Notes: generated by a model from the sequence alone, not told the origin. 64,000 nt of DNA from JASHPR01 sp963739645 (GCA_963739645.1 CAVUBM010000079.1:124001-188000); one strand, 5' to 3'; shown: positions 9,852-19,043, numbered from the stretch's first letter. Numbers and translations: made by a program.

Positions 9852-12227
9852 ATGGCTAATCCCCAGGAGGGTGTGTATACCGCCGAGGTCGTAATCGACA
9901 ACGGCTCATTCGGCGTTCATAAGATCCGGTTCGAGACCGGTCGGCTGGCCCGTCTCGCCGCAGGCTCCGCCGTCGTGTATCTCGACGACGAGACCATGGT
10001 GCTGTCCGCGACCACCGCGTCCAAGCACCCCAAGGAGGGCCTCGACTTCTTCCCGCTCACGGTGGACGTCGAGGAGAAAATGTACGCGCTGGGCCGGATT
10101 CCCGGCTCGTTCTTCCGGCGGGAGGGCCGTCCGTCCGAGGACGCGATCCTCACCTGCCGCCTGATCGACCGGCCGCTGCGGCCGACGTTCACCCACGGGC
10201 TGCGTAACGAGGTCCAGATCGTCGAGACGATCATGGCCCTGCACCCCGATCACCTTTACGACGTGGTCGCGATCAACGCGGCCTCACTGTCCACCCAGCT
10301 TTCCGGCCTGCCGTTCTCCGGGCCGATCGGCGGCGTGCGCGTGGCCCTGATCAAGGGCCAGTGGGTCGGCTTCCCGACCTATCCGCAGCTCGAGGAGGCC
10401 ACCTTCGACATGGTGGTGGCCGGCCGGGTGCTCGAGGACGGCGACGTGGCGATCATGATGGTGGAGGCGGAGTCGACCACCAGCACCCTGCGCCTGCTCG
10501 CCGACGAGACCACCGGTGCTGTCGCGCCCACCGAGGAGACCGTGGCCGCCGGGCTGGAGGCGGCCAAGCCGTTCATCAAGGCCCTGTGCGAGGGCCAGGC
10601 CCAGATCGCGGCGCAGGCCGCCAAGGAGGTCCGGGAGTTCCCGGTCTTCCTCGAGTACCAGCAGGACGTCTACGACGCGGTGGCCGCCGAGGTCTCCAAC
10701 GAGCTGGCCAAGGCGCTCACGATCGCGGGCAAGCAGGACCGGGATAGCGAGACCGACCGGGTCAAGGCCCTGGCGGCCGAGCGTCTCGGGGACCGGTTCG
10801 AGGGCCGCGAGAAGGAGATCAGCGGCGCGTTCCGGGCGCTGACCAAGAAGCTGGTCCGGGAGCGCGTCATCCGCGAGGGCGTGCGGATCGACGGGCGCGG
10901 CCTGGCCGACATCCGGCAGCTGTCCGCCGAGGCGGGCGTCCTGCCGCGGGTGCACGGCTCGGCCCTGTTCGAGCGCGGCGAGACCCAGGTCCTGGGCGTC
11001 ACCACGCTGAACATGCTCCGGATGGAGCAGATGATCGACACGCTCAACCCCGAGCGCACCAAGCGCTACATGCACAACTACAACATGCCGCCGTACTCCA
11101 CCGGGGAGACCGGCCGGGTCGGCTCGCCCAAGCGGCGCGAGATCGGGCACGGCGCGCTCGCCGAGCGGGCGCTGCTCCCCGTGCTGCCGACCCGCGAGGA
11201 GTTCCCCTACGCGATCCGGCAGGTCTCGGAGGCCATCGGCTCCAACGGCTCCACCTCGATGGGCTCGGTCTGCGCATCCTCGATGTCGCTGCTTGACGCG
11301 GGCGTGCCGCTGAAGGACATGGTGGCCGGCATCGCGATGGGCCTGATCCATGAGGGCGGCGAGTACGTCACGCTGACCGACATCCTGGGCGCCGAGGACG
11401 CGTTCGGCGACATGGACTTCAAGGTCGCGGGCACCAAGGACGTCATCACCGCGCTGCAGCTGGACACCAAGCTGGACGGCATTCCCGCGTCGGTCCTCGC
11501 GGCCGCGCTGAAGCAGGCGCGCGGCGCACGGCTGACCATCCTCGACGTGATGCGCGAGGCCATCGACGCCCCGGGCGAGATGAGCCCGTTCGCGCCGCGG
11601 ATCATCACGGTCAAGGTCCCGGTGGACAAGATCGGCGAGGTGATCGGCCCGAAGGGCAAGATGATCAACTCGATCCAGGAGGACACCGGCGCCGAGATCA
11701 CCATCGAGGACGACGGCACCATCTACATCGGTGCCACCGACGGCTCGTCGGCCGAGGCCGCCAGGTCGGCGATCAACGCGATCGCCAACCCGCACATCCC
11801 CGAGGTGGGGGAGCGGTTCCTTGGCACGGTGGTGAAGACGACCACCTTCGGCGCGTTCGTGTCGCTGCTGCCCGGCCGGGACGGCCTGCTGCACATCACG
11901 CAGATCCGCAAGCTGCACGGCGGCGCCCGGATCGAGAACGTCGATGACGTGATCTCGGTGGGCGACAAGATCCAGGTCGAGATCCGCGAGGTGGACGACC
12001 GCGGCAAGCTGTCCCTGGTCCCCGTCGAGGTTGTGGAGCGGGAGGCGGCCGGCGAGGACCTGGGCGGGCATGACCGCCCGCGCCAGGGTGGCGACCACGG
12101 CGGCGACCGGTACCGGGACCGCGACCGTGGCGACCGCGACCGCGGCGGTGACCGGGGAGGGGACCGCGACCGGGGCGGCGAGCATCACCGCACCCGGGAG
12201 CGCCACCGCGGGCCGCGCAACTCATGA
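9852..12227 (+). CDS. pnp: Polyribonucleotide nucleotidyltransferase (PNPase)
   Basis: A 3'-5' phosphorolytic exoribonuclease and RNA polymerase; in actinobacteria it also makes RNA 3' tails. It has two RNase PH domains separated by an alpha-helical linker, the second with RVHGSALFERGETQVLG and FPYAIRQVSEAIGSNGSTSM near residues 350-470. The KH domain starts near residue 592 (KIGEVIGPKGKMIN) and the S1 domain near 653 (GTVVKTTTFGAFVSLLPGRD). The last 50 residues are an Arg/Asp/Gly repeat tail (RDRGDRDRGG-like), which probably adds RNA affinity. 791 residues, intact frame, AAGGAGG ahead of the ATG. The stop overlaps the next start (ATGA). Confidence 0.97.
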   Translation: MANPQEGVYTAEVVIDNGSFGVHKIRFETGRLARLAAGSAVVYLDDETMVLSATTASKHPKEGLDFFPLTVDVEEKMYALGRIPGSFFRREGRPSEDAILTCRLIDRPLRPTFTHGLRNEVQIVETIMALHPDHLYDVVAINAASLSTQLSGLPFSGPIGGVRVALIKGQWVGFPTYPQLEEATFDMVVAGRVLEDGDVAIMMVEAESTTSTLRLLADETTGAVAPTEETVAAGLEAAKPFIKALCEGQAQIAAQAAKEVREFPVFLEYQQDVYDAVAAEVSNELAKALTIAGKQDRDSETDRVKALAAERLGDRFEGREKEISGAFRALTKKLVRERVIREGVRIDGRGLADIRQLSAEAGVLPRVHGSALFERGETQVLGVTTLNMLRMEQMIDTLNPERTKRYMHNYNMPPYSTGETGRVGSPKRREIGHGALAERALLPVLPTREEFPYAIRQVSEAIGSNGSTSMGSVCASSMSLLDAGVPLKDMVAGIAMGLIHEGGEYVTLTDILGAEDAFGDMDFKVAGTKDVITALQLDTKLDGIPASVLAAALKQARGARLTILDVMREAIDAPGEMSPFAPRIITVKVPVDKIGEVIGPKGKMINSIQEDTGAEITIEDDGTIYIGATDGSSAEAARSAINAIANPHIPEVGERFLGTVVKTTTFGAFVSLLPGRDGLLHITQIRKLHGGARIENVDDVISVGDKIQVEIREVDDRGKLSLVPVEVVEREAAGEDLGGHDRPRQGGDHGGDRYRDRDRGDRDRGGDRGGDRDRGGEHHRTRERHRGPRNS

Positions 12228-13537
12228 CCGTCGACTCCCGCAATCTGGCCGACGGCGACTCCGGCGTCACCCGCACGATCCTGCCTGGCGGGCTGCGCGT
12301 GATCACGGAGTCGCTGCCGGCGGTACGGTCGGCGGCGTTCGGTATCTGGGCGGGTGTCGGCTCGCTGGACGAGGACCTCGCCCACGCCGGCGCCACCCAC
12401 TACCTGGAGCACCTGCTCTTCAAGGGCACCGAGAAGCGCAGCGCGCTGGACATCTCGGCGGCGATGGACGCGGTCGGCGGCGAGCTGAACGCGTTCACCG
12501 CCAAGGAGTACACCTGCTACTACGCGCGGGTGCTCGACGCTGACCTGCCGCTGGCCATCGACGTGCTCGCGGACATGGTGACCAGCTCGCTGATCGAGCC
12601 GAAGGACGTCGATGCCGAGCGCGGCGTGATCCTCGAAGAGATCGCCATGAACGAGGATGACCCCTCGGACACGGTGCACGAGGCGTTCGCGGCCCAGCTC
12701 TTCGGCGACACGCCGCTCGGCCTGCCGATCCTCGGCACCGTCGACTCGATCAACGCGATCACACGGCCCCACATCGCCGAGCACTATGCGGCGCGCTACA
12801 AGCCGCGGAGCCTCGTGGTGGCCGCCGCGGGCAGCCTGGACCACGCGGAGGTCGTCGAGCTGACCAAGGCGGCGTTCGGCCCGTACCTGACCGGGGACAC
12901 AGACCCCGAGCCCCCGCGCCTGCCTGGGCACGCGGACACTCCGGAGGAGCCGGGCACCGGTGTGCGGCTGGTGTCGCGCGGCATCGAGCAGGCGAACCTG
13001 GTCCTGGGCTGCGGCGGCCTGTCGCGCACCGACGACCGCAGGTTCGCGCTCGGCGTGCTGAACGCCGCGCTCGGCGGCGGCATGTCATCGCGGCTGTTCC
13101 AGGAGGTCCGGGAGAAGCGGGGCCTGGCGTACTCGGTCTTCAGCTTCAGCTCCCAGCACGCCGACACCGGCATCTGGGGCGTGTACGCGGGCTGCCTGCC
13201 CGCCAAGGCCGACGAGGTCCTGGCCATATGCCGGGACGAGATCGCCAAGGTGATCGACAGCGGCCTGACCGACGACGAGCTGGAGCGGGGCAAGGGCCAG
13301 CTGCGCGGGTCGATCGTGCTCGGCCTGGAGGACCCCTCCTCCCGGATGAGCCGGCTCGGCAAGGCCGAGCTGGTCTACCCGCGGCTTGAGCCGGTTGAGG
13401 AGATCCTGGCCTCGATCGAGGCCGTCAGCCACGACCAGGTGCGTGAGGTGGCCGCCGCCGTGCTCGCCCAGCCCAAGGCGCTCGCCGTGGTGGGGCCGTT
13501 CGACGACCCCGGCGCCTTCACCGCGGCGCTCGGCTAA
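12224..13537 (+). CDS. M16 family zinc metallopeptidase (processing-peptidase-like)
   Basis: A pitrilysin/mitochondrial-processing-peptidase-like protease that normally follows pnp in actinobacteria. The inverted zinc motif HYLEH (HxxEH) lies at residues 59-63, with the distal glutamate in ERGVILEEIAMNEDDP near residue 130-140. The C-terminal half has the R/Y element typical of M16B (GLAYSVFSFSSQ). 437 residues, full length and intact. The start overlaps the pnp stop by four bases, suggesting coupling; substrates are unknown. It ends at 13537, 40 bases before the next start. Confidence 0.92.
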   Translation: MTVDSRNLADGDSGVTRTILPGGLRVITESLPAVRSAAFGIWAGVGSLDEDLAHAGATHYLEHLLFKGTEKRSALDISAAMDAVGGELNAFTAKEYTCYYARVLDADLPLAIDVLADMVTSSLIEPKDVDAERGVILEEIAMNEDDPSDTVHEAFAAQLFGDTPLGLPILGTVDSINAITRPHIAEHYAARYKPRSLVVAAAGSLDHAEVVELTKAAFGPYLTGDTDPEPPRLPGHADTPEEPGTGVRLVSRGIEQANLVLGCGGLSRTDDRRFALGVLNAALGGGMSSRLFQEVREKRGLAYSVFSFSSQHADTGIWGVYAGCLPAKADEVLAICRDEIAKVIDSGLTDDELERGKGQLRGSIVLGLEDPSSRMSRLGKAELVYPRLEPVEEILASIEAVSHDQVREVAAAVLAQPKALAVVGPFDDPGAFTAALG

Positions 13538-13576
13538 CCATGACGCTGGGCGGCCGCGGAGATTTCTGAACCGGGA

Positions 13577-15343
13577 GTGGTCGCAGCGCCCCTGGCCAGG
13601 GAGTTATTCTCGCCGCGAGTGGCCATGGCAGACGGCCACCTGGGAGCCGAGGTCGCCGTGGATGCAGGCACGCGAGAACGACCGATCGCGGTGCGGATGT
13701 TCGGATCGCTCGAACTCGACATCGCCGGTACCGCGTTGGGGCCGCGCGACTTCGGCGGGATCAAGCCGAAGCAGCTGCTTGAGATCCTGCTTCTCGGCCG
13801 CGATCGCCTGGTTACCAAGGATCGCCTGGCGGATCTGCTCTGGGGCGATCGGCTGCCCCAGCGGGTGACCCCGACGATCGAGACCTACGTGTCAGTGGTG
13901 CGCCGCCAGCTCGGCGCCCGGGGAGGGCAGGCGGCAGGGCTCATCCTGACCGAGCCAGGCGGGTACCGGCTGGCCTGGGAGCATGTGGCGACTGATCTCG
14001 AGCGCTTCGCCACGCTGCTCCGCTGCGCCGCGGCAGCACGGCCAGCCGAGCGGCGCGCGTTCCTGGAGGCCGCGACCGCGCTGGGTGCCGCAGAGCTGCT
14101 GGCCGATGAGCCGTACGCGGACTGGGTGATCGCCGATCGGGAGCACTATCGCGCCTTGCAGGTCCAGGCGCTGATCGACCTGGCCGAGTGCTGCATTGAG
14201 CTCCACGATCACCGTGCTGCGCTGGCCGCGGTGGCGCAGGTGCTGGCGCTCGAGCCGGCCAGTGAGCGGGCCTACCGGGCCGCGATGGTGGCGCATTATG
14301 CGCTGGGCGACCGTGACGAAGCCGTGCGCGCCTACGACCGGTGCGCCGCGGTCCTGTCCAGCGAGCTCGGCGTCCCTCCGGCACCCGAGACCGCCGAACT
14401 GCACGTCGCGATCCTGCGCGACGTGGACGCGGCCACGCTGCCCGGCCTCGGCCGCCCGGCGGCAGCCATCGGGCGGCTGCGCGCCGCGCTGCCCATTGGG
14501 TACGCGGGCCCGGCTGGCGCGAGAATCGCATATCAGGTCGTGGGCGACGGCCCGGTCGATATCCTGTTCAGCCCGTCACTGGTCAGCAATCTCGCCGCGA
14601 CGTGGGATGACCCGACCTATGCGGCATTCCTGCGGCGGCTGGCCACGATCGGTCGGCTCATCCTGTTCGACAAGCGGGGCACGGGACTGTCCGATCCGGC
14701 TATCGACTTCCCGGGCGTGCAGGAACGCAGCGATGACCTGGTCGGCGTGCTGGACGTGGCCGGTTCGCGGCGTGCCGTCCTGTTCGGGACCTGCGGCGGC
14801 GGGGCGCTCTGCCTGCAATTCGCGGCCGATCACCCCGACCGCACGCTGGCCCTGGTCCTGCACAACACGGCGGCCAGGATGCTCGTGGCCGACGACTATC
14901 CGTGGGGCTGGCCGCCGGAGCGATATGAGCGGTTCCTGGCCGCGTTCGACGAGGCGTGGCTGGGCGACGGGACGGGGCAGGTGCGCCGTAATCCCGGGCT
15001 GGCGGACGATCCCCGATACTGCGACTGGTTCGCGCACTACATGCGGCTCGGCGCCAACCCGTGGATGTCCAAGCGAGTGGCTGAGCTGAACCGCGACCTC
15101 GACGTCCGCTCCGTGCTCGGGGAGATCCGCGCGCCGGCTCTCGTGATCTGCCGGACCGAGGACGTATGGCTCTCCGCGGGCAACAGCCGCTACCTGGCGC
15201 GCGAGATCCCCGACACCCAGCTCGTCGAGTTGCCCGGTGTGGACCACGATCCGTGGGTCGGTGACAGCGAGCAGGTCTTCACTGCCGTCGAGGCGTTCCT
15301 GGCCGGGATTGGCCGGCCGCGCGGCGCCGCCGCAGGAAGCTAA
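13577..15343 (+). CDS. SARP-type regulator fused to an alpha/beta hydrolase
   Basis: A two-part protein of 588 residues. Residues about 38-125 form an OmpR/PhoB-like winged helix (MFGSLELDIAGTALGPRDFG, KPKQLLEILLLGRDRLVTKD). Residues about 130-280 form a bacterial transcriptional activation domain (YHRA-type helices; ALEPASERAYRAAMVAHYALG). From about 300 an alpha/beta hydrolase begins (VGDGPVDILFSPSLVSN, FDKRGTGLSDP). Its nucleophile elbow reads LFGTCGGGAL, with Cys where Ser is usual, and an acid (CRTEDVW) and His (GVDHDPW) follow. It could be a ligand-sensing activator whose hydrolase domain binds or turns over a small molecule. The GTG at 13577 includes a rare TTA leucine codon (13604-13606); an ATG at 13625 avoids it. 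Function is inferred. Confidence 0.8.
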   Translation: MVAAPLARELFSPRVAMADGHLGAEVAVDAGTRERPIAVRMFGSLELDIAGTALGPRDFGGIKPKQLLEILLLGRDRLVTKDRLADLLWGDRLPQRVTPTIETYVSVVRRQLGARGGQAAGLILTEPGGYRLAWEHVATDLERFATLLRCAAAARPAERRAFLEAATALGAAELLADEPYADWVIADREHYRALQVQALIDLAECCIELHDHRAALAAVAQVLALEPASERAYRAAMVAHYALGDRDEAVRAYDRCAAVLSSELGVPPAPETAELHVAILRDVDAATLPGLGRPAAAIGRLRAALPIGYAGPAGARIAYQVVGDGPVDILFSPSLVSNLAATWDDPTYAAFLRRLATIGRLILFDKRGTGLSDPAIDFPGVQERSDDLVGVLDVAGSRRAVLFGTCGGGALCLQFAADHPDRTLALVLHNTAARMLVADDYPWGWPPERYERFLAAFDEAWLGDGTGQVRRNPGLADDPRYCDWFAHYMRLGANPWMSKRVAELNRDLDVRSVLGEIRAPALVICRTEDVWLSAGNSRYLAREIPDTQLVELPGVDHDPWVGDSEQVFTAVEAFLAGIGRPRGAAAGS

Positions 15344-15420
15344 CGACGCGCAAGAGGTTTCTCGAAGGTCGTCTCGGTACCGTCGCCGTGACAATCACGA
15401 GAACCAGAAGGAGTGTCCCG

Positions 15421-16200
15421 ATGAGTGCAACACTGCAGTTCGACGACGCGACTTCGCGGCGGGTAGAGGCCACCTACAGCACGCCCGACGTCGTCGAGCA
15501 GCGCCGCATCGTCCGCGCCGCACTCGAGCTGAAGCCGGGCGAGGACGTGCTCGACATCGGGTCGGGACCGGGCTTCCTGGCCTGCGAGATGGCCGAGGCG
15601 GTCGGGCCGGGCGGTTCGGTTCGCGGTATCGACCCGAGCCACGCCATGCTGTCTGCCGCACGGCGGCGCCTGGCCTCCAGGTCCGCCCCGATCGAGCTCG
15701 GACCGGGCCAAGCGACAGAGCTCCCTTTCGCGGACGGCGAGTTCGATGTTGTCACCTCGACCCAGGTGTACGAGTACGTCGACGATATGCCGACCGCACT
15801 CGCCGAGGCTCACCGGGTGCTGCGGCCCGGTGGCCGGCTGCTCGTACTTGACACCGACTGGGACTCGATCGTCTGGCGATCCGGCGACGCCGACCGCATG
15901 CGCAGGGTGCTGGCGGCGTGGGACGAGCACCTGGCCGACCCGCACCTGCCGCGCCGGCTCACCGGGTTGCTCAACGACACCGATTTCACGGTCACGCAGC
16001 GGTCGGCAATTCCGCTGCTCAACGCCGGGTACGAGCCGGACACCTACAGCGCGGGACTGATCGGCTTCATCGCGGCCTTCGTCCCCGGACGAGCTGGTGT
16101 GACCGCCGAAGATGCGAGCGACTGGGCCGAGGACCTCACCCGGCTCGGGGCCGGCTACTTCTTCAGCCTCAACCGCTACCTGTTCCTCGCGGTCAGGTAA
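15421..16200 (+). CDS. Class I SAM-dependent methyltransferase
   Basis: A 259-residue methyltransferase with motif I VLDIGSGPGFLACEMAEAVG (residues about 42-61), the acidic end of strand 2 (VRGIDPSHAML), ATELPFADGEFDVVTSTQVYEYV (motif II region) and HRVLRPGGRLLVLDTDW (post II). The fold is that of the ubiE/arsM group; the substrate cannot be read from sequence. The start at 15421 is chosen because AGAAGGAG lies 7 bases upstream; the frame is also open from 15388. It follows the SARP-hydrolase gene by 77 bases on the same strand and may be co-transcribed. Confidence 0.87.
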   Translation: MSATLQFDDATSRRVEATYSTPDVVEQRRIVRAALELKPGEDVLDIGSGPGFLACEMAEAVGPGGSVRGIDPSHAMLSAARRRLASRSAPIELGPGQATELPFADGEFDVVTSTQVYEYVDDMPTALAEAHRVLRPGGRLLVLDTDWDSIVWRSGDADRMRRVLAAWDEHLADPHLPRRLTGLLNDTDFTVTQRSAIPLLNAGYEPDTYSAGLIGFIAAFVPGRAGVTAEDASDWAEDLTRLGAGYFFSLNRYLFLAVR

Positions 16201-16259
16201 CACCCGGGAAGGGCTCCGCCCGAAGGCCGATGCTCGCCCCGGCTGACGCGGGCGGTGGT

Positions 16260-16364
16260 TCAGGCGGCCAGCAGCAGCGCCACAAGCATGCCGATCGCCG
16301 CACACAGGACGACGGCCAGGTAGGGCGCGTACCGCAAGAGCACCACCGCGGCCCGGGCCCTCAT
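16260..16364 (-). CDS. 34-residue single-pass membrane peptide
   Basis: A very short gene at the end of the sigma-factor operon. Its ATG (16364-16362) overlaps the TGA of the preceding membrane protein as ATGA, the same coupling seen across the window. The product is a short basic N-terminus (MRARAAVVLLRY) followed by one hydrophobic helix (APYLAVVLCAAIGMLVALLL). No family is recognised. It may be a small partner of the membrane protein or simply a trailing frame; the ATGA overlap and clean membrane segment favour translation. Confidence 0.45.
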   Translation of the reverse strand: MRARAAVVLLRYAPYLAVVLCAAIGMLVALLLAA

Positions 16365-17170
16365 GCGCTGGATGCCTTGTAGAGCAGGACGTGACCCCGG
16401 CGCTTGACGAAGAATGTCTCCGCCTCGGTCGCGGGGCTGGCGGGCTGTCCGGAGACGATCACCCATGTGTCCATGGCCACGCGGCTGCCGCAGCCGGCTT
16501 CCACCACCCGGGCCGGGCCCGGCGGGCCGTGCACCCTGGGGTAGGAGCGCAACGGGCCTGAGTAGATGACAGGCACCCGGGCCGCCTGGACCAGGACCGT
16601 GCTCCACTTGGGCAGCTGCGGCCAGAAGGCCCGGTCGCTGAGCAGCAGGCTGGTGGTGAAGCCCTGCCTGACAGTGAGGATCCCCGCCCGCGCCGGGCCG
16701 GCCACCGGTGCCGCCGCCGCGGCGGCTCCCTTCATCGAGACCGACAGCTGGACCTGCGCCAGCTTGCGCAGGACCTTCAGCGGGGTGGCGGCCGCCTTAT
16801 GGCCGAAGGCCTGCAGCCCGGCTGGGTCGGGGCACAGCGTGGTTACGCCGGTCGGGGCCTGCGCCTTGACCGCGGCCGGGTAGACGGCGGCGTCAAAACC
16901 GACCGCGCCGACCGCCGGGGTCTGGAACGCGCCCGCGACCGGTACCGCACCTGACCCGGGGCCTGCGCCCCCCGGTGACAGCCGGCCCAGCAGCACGACC
17001 GGTATCACCGCGGCCGTCGTGACGAAGGCCGCCACCGCCGCGCCGACGCTGGCGGCGCTCAGCCGCTGGCGCCGCGCAGCCCGCCGCACCCGCGCCTGGG
17101 GGTCAGGCCAGGCGGGCAGGGACCACCGCGGGTCCTGCAGCAGCTCCCGCACCCGGTCCTCAGTCGTCAT
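16361..17170 (-). CDS. Single-pass membrane protein, probable anti-sigma partner
   Basis: A 269-residue protein directly downstream of a SigE-type sigma gene, overlapping it by 11 bases. Residues 1-35 are a basic cytosolic segment (TEDRVRELLQDPRW, then an Arg-rich stretch), and a membrane helix lies near 38-62. The rest is an extracytoplasmic domain of about 200 residues, Ala/Gly/Pro rich, with two cysteines (TTLCPDPAG and EAGCGSR). It has no zinc HxxxCxxC anti-sigma motif and no clear homology, so the anti-sigma role is inferred from gene order and topology only. Confidence 0.6.
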   Translation of the reverse strand: MTTEDRVRELLQDPRWSLPAWPDPQARVRRAARRQRLSAASVGAAVAAFVTTAAVIPVVLLGRLSPGGAGPGSGAVPVAGAFQTPAVGAVGFDAAVYPAAVKAQAPTGVTTLCPDPAGLQAFGHKAAATPLKVLRKLAQVQLSVSMKGAAAAAAPVAGPARAGILTVRQGFTTSLLLSDRAFWPQLPKWSTVLVQAARVPVIYSGPLRSYPRVHGPPGPARVVEAGCGSRVAMDTWVIVSGQPASPATEAETFFVKRRGHVLLYKASSA

Positions 17171-17703
17171 GGGCCTGGCCTCCGGGAACTAGCTCGCGCT
17201 GCAGCAGCGGCCGCAGGGCCGCCAGCGCCCGCGACGCCTGGCTCTTGACGGTGCCCGGCCGGGCACCCCATCAGCTCGGCGATCGCGGCCTCGGACAGGT
17301 CCTCGTAGTAGCGCAGCACCAGTACGGTCCGCTGCCGCACCGGCAGGCGGCTCAGCGCCCGGCGCAGCAGGTCCCAGTCTTCGCTGCGGCGCAGTGCGGG
17401 ATCATCGACGAGGCTGTCGGGGACCTCCCCGAGCTGTACCCGCGCCTCCCACCGCCGCCACCGGTTGATGTGGGTGTTGACCATGACCCGGCGGACGTAG
17501 GCAGCGGCGTTGTCCTTGCGGACGGAGCGCCACCGGCGCAGCGTCCTGGCCAGCGCCTCCTGCACCAGGTCCTCGGCCGCCTTCGGGTCGCCGGTCAGCA
17601 CGTGGCCGAAGCGCAGCAGCCCAGGCAGCGCCGCGGCGGCGAAGTCGCCGAAGCTGTCCGTGGGCAGATCTGCAGCGGGCACCTGTCCTCCACTCACCAT
17701 CAC
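17160..17703 (-). CDS. SigE-family ECF-like RNA polymerase sigma factor (frame-broken)
   Basis: A sigma-70 family protein of the actinobacterial SigE type. Region 2 reads FGHVLTGDPKAAEDLVQEAL and RRVMVNTHINRWRRW; region 4 reads LPVRQRTVLVLRYYEDLSEA then AIAELMGCPAG. After PAG one extra G in a GGG run (about 17260) breaks the frame. Correcting it gives TVKSQASRALAALRPLLQ, the expected DNA-recognition helix, ending ELVPGGQAHDD at a stop at 17160-17162, inside the start of the membrane partner. The uncorrected frame stops at 17167. It diverges from dapB across 161 bases. Confidence 0.88.
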
Positions 17704-17864
17704 TCCCGAAGCGGGTCAAAGGTTGCATGCCGCGCGCAGGTTGCTTGATAACGACGGGCGGCGGGTAGGGTCTTCGCAGGATCTGGCGCGTATCTCGCGA
17801 CGTCAGCGCTGGGGCCAGCGGCCGGCGCCCGCGGGTGTTCCGCAACCGCTAGCAGAGGAGCACG

Positions 17865-18608
17865 ATGATCAAGGTCGGGGTGCTCGGCGCCAAGGGGCGC
17901 ATGGGGTCGGAGGTGTGCCAGGCGGTCGACACCGCCGATGGCATGGAGGTCGCTGCCGCCGTCGATGTCGGCGACGCGCGCGACCCGCTGGCCGCCTGCG
18001 ATGTGATCGTGGACTTCACTCACCCGGGCGCGGTCATGGACAACCTGCAGTGGTGCCTGACCCGCGGCCGCAACGTGGTGGTCGGGACCTCAGGGTTCGA
18101 CGAGGCCAGGCTGGCCGCGGTGGCCGACTGGCTCGCGGGATCGCCGGCGGCCCGCGCGCTGATCGTGCCCAACTTCTCCGTCGGCGCCGTGCTGATGATG
18201 CGTTTCGCGGAGCAGGCGGCGCGCTTCTTCGAGTCGGCCGAGGTCATCGAGCTGCACCACGCGGCCAAGGCCGACGCGCCGTCGGGCACCGCCTCGCGGA
18301 CCGCGTCGCTGATCAGCGCGGCGCGGGCCGCCGCGGACCTCGGGCCGGTGCCGGACGCGACGGTCTCCGAGGTGGCCGGGGCCCGGGGCGCGGTCCTGGA
18401 CGGGGTACGGGTGCATTCGGTGCGGCTCGCCGGGCTGCTGGCGCATCAGGAGGTTCTGCTCGGGGGGCATGGCGAGATCCTGACCATCAGGCATGACTCG
18501 CTGGACCGGGCGTCGTTCATGCCGGGGGTCCTGCTGGCCGTGCGCGGCGTGGCGTCGCTGCCAGCGGGGTTGACGGTCGGCCTGGAAAGTCTGCTGGGGC
18601 TGGCCTGA
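17865..18608 (+). CDS. dapB: 4-hydroxy-tetrahydrodipicolinate reductase
   Basis: DapB catalyses the NAD(P)H-dependent step that forms tetrahydrodipicolinate in lysine and diaminopimelate synthesis. The N-terminal Rossmann motif is VGVLGAKGRMG, followed by VDFTHPGAVMDN and VGTSGF. The substrate loop is ELHHAAKADAPSGTA, with the catalytic His and Lys, and the C-terminal end has FMPGVLLAVR. 247 residues, full length and intact. An AGAGGAG ribosome-binding site precedes the ATG. yccF follows 18 bases later on the same strand. Confidence 0.96.
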   Translation: MIKVGVLGAKGRMGSEVCQAVDTADGMEVAAAVDVGDARDPLAACDVIVDFTHPGAVMDNLQWCLTRGRNVVVGTSGFDEARLAAVADWLAGSPAARALIVPNFSVGAVLMMRFAEQAARFFESAEVIELHHAAKADAPSGTASRTASLISAARAAADLGPVPDATVSEVAGARGAVLDGVRVHSVRLAGLLAHQEVLLGGHGEILTIRHDSLDRASFMPGVLLAVRGVASLPAGLTVGLESLLGLA

Positions 18609-18626
18609 CAGAGGGCGAGGGGACCA

Positions 18627-19043
18627 ATGAGAGTAATCCTGAACATCATCTGGCTAGTGCTGTGCGGGCTGTGGATGTCGATCGCCTACGCCGTGGCCGG
18701 GCTGATCTGCTTCATCCTGATCATCACGATCCCGTTCGGGATCGCGTCATTCCGGATCGCGAACTACGTGCTGTGGCCGTTCGGCCGGACGATCGAGCCG
18801 CGGCGTAGCGCGGGGATCGCCTCCGTGATCGGCAACGTCATCTGGATCATCCTGTTCGGCTGGTGGCTGGCGATCGGGCATCTGGTGGCCGGCGTGGCGC
18901 TGTGCATCACGATCATCGGCATCCCGCTCGGCATCGCCAGCTTCAAGATCATCCCGATCACGCTGTTCCCGCTCGGAGTGGAGATCATCCCGTCCGACCA
19001 GGCCTACTCCACGTTCTCCCCCGCCGGCCGCCGGGCCGCCTGA
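18627..19043 (+). CDS. YccF domain (DUF307) inner-membrane protein
   Basis: A 138-residue membrane protein made of two copies of the YccF domain. The first contains NIIWLVLCGLWMSIAYAVAG and TIPFGIASFRIANYVLWPFG; the second repeats the pattern as NVIWIILFGWWLAIGHLVAG and GIPLGIASFKIIPITLFPLG. Each copy provides two hydrophobic helices. The family's role is unknown. GAGGGGACC precedes the ATG. It lies 18 bases downstream of dapB, probably in one transcript but without an obvious functional link. Confidence 0.9.
   Translation: MRVILNIIWLVLCGLWMSIAYAVAGLICFILIITIPFGIASFRIANYVLWPFGRTIEPRRSAGIASVIGNVIWIILFGWWLAIGHLVAGVALCITIIGIPLGIASFKIIPITLFPLGVEIIPSDQAYSTFSPAGRRAA

Noticed and set aside
10284..12206. 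640-codon minus-strand open frame over pnp
   Set aside because: Antisense shadow of an intact PNPase gene; no start signal or family match.
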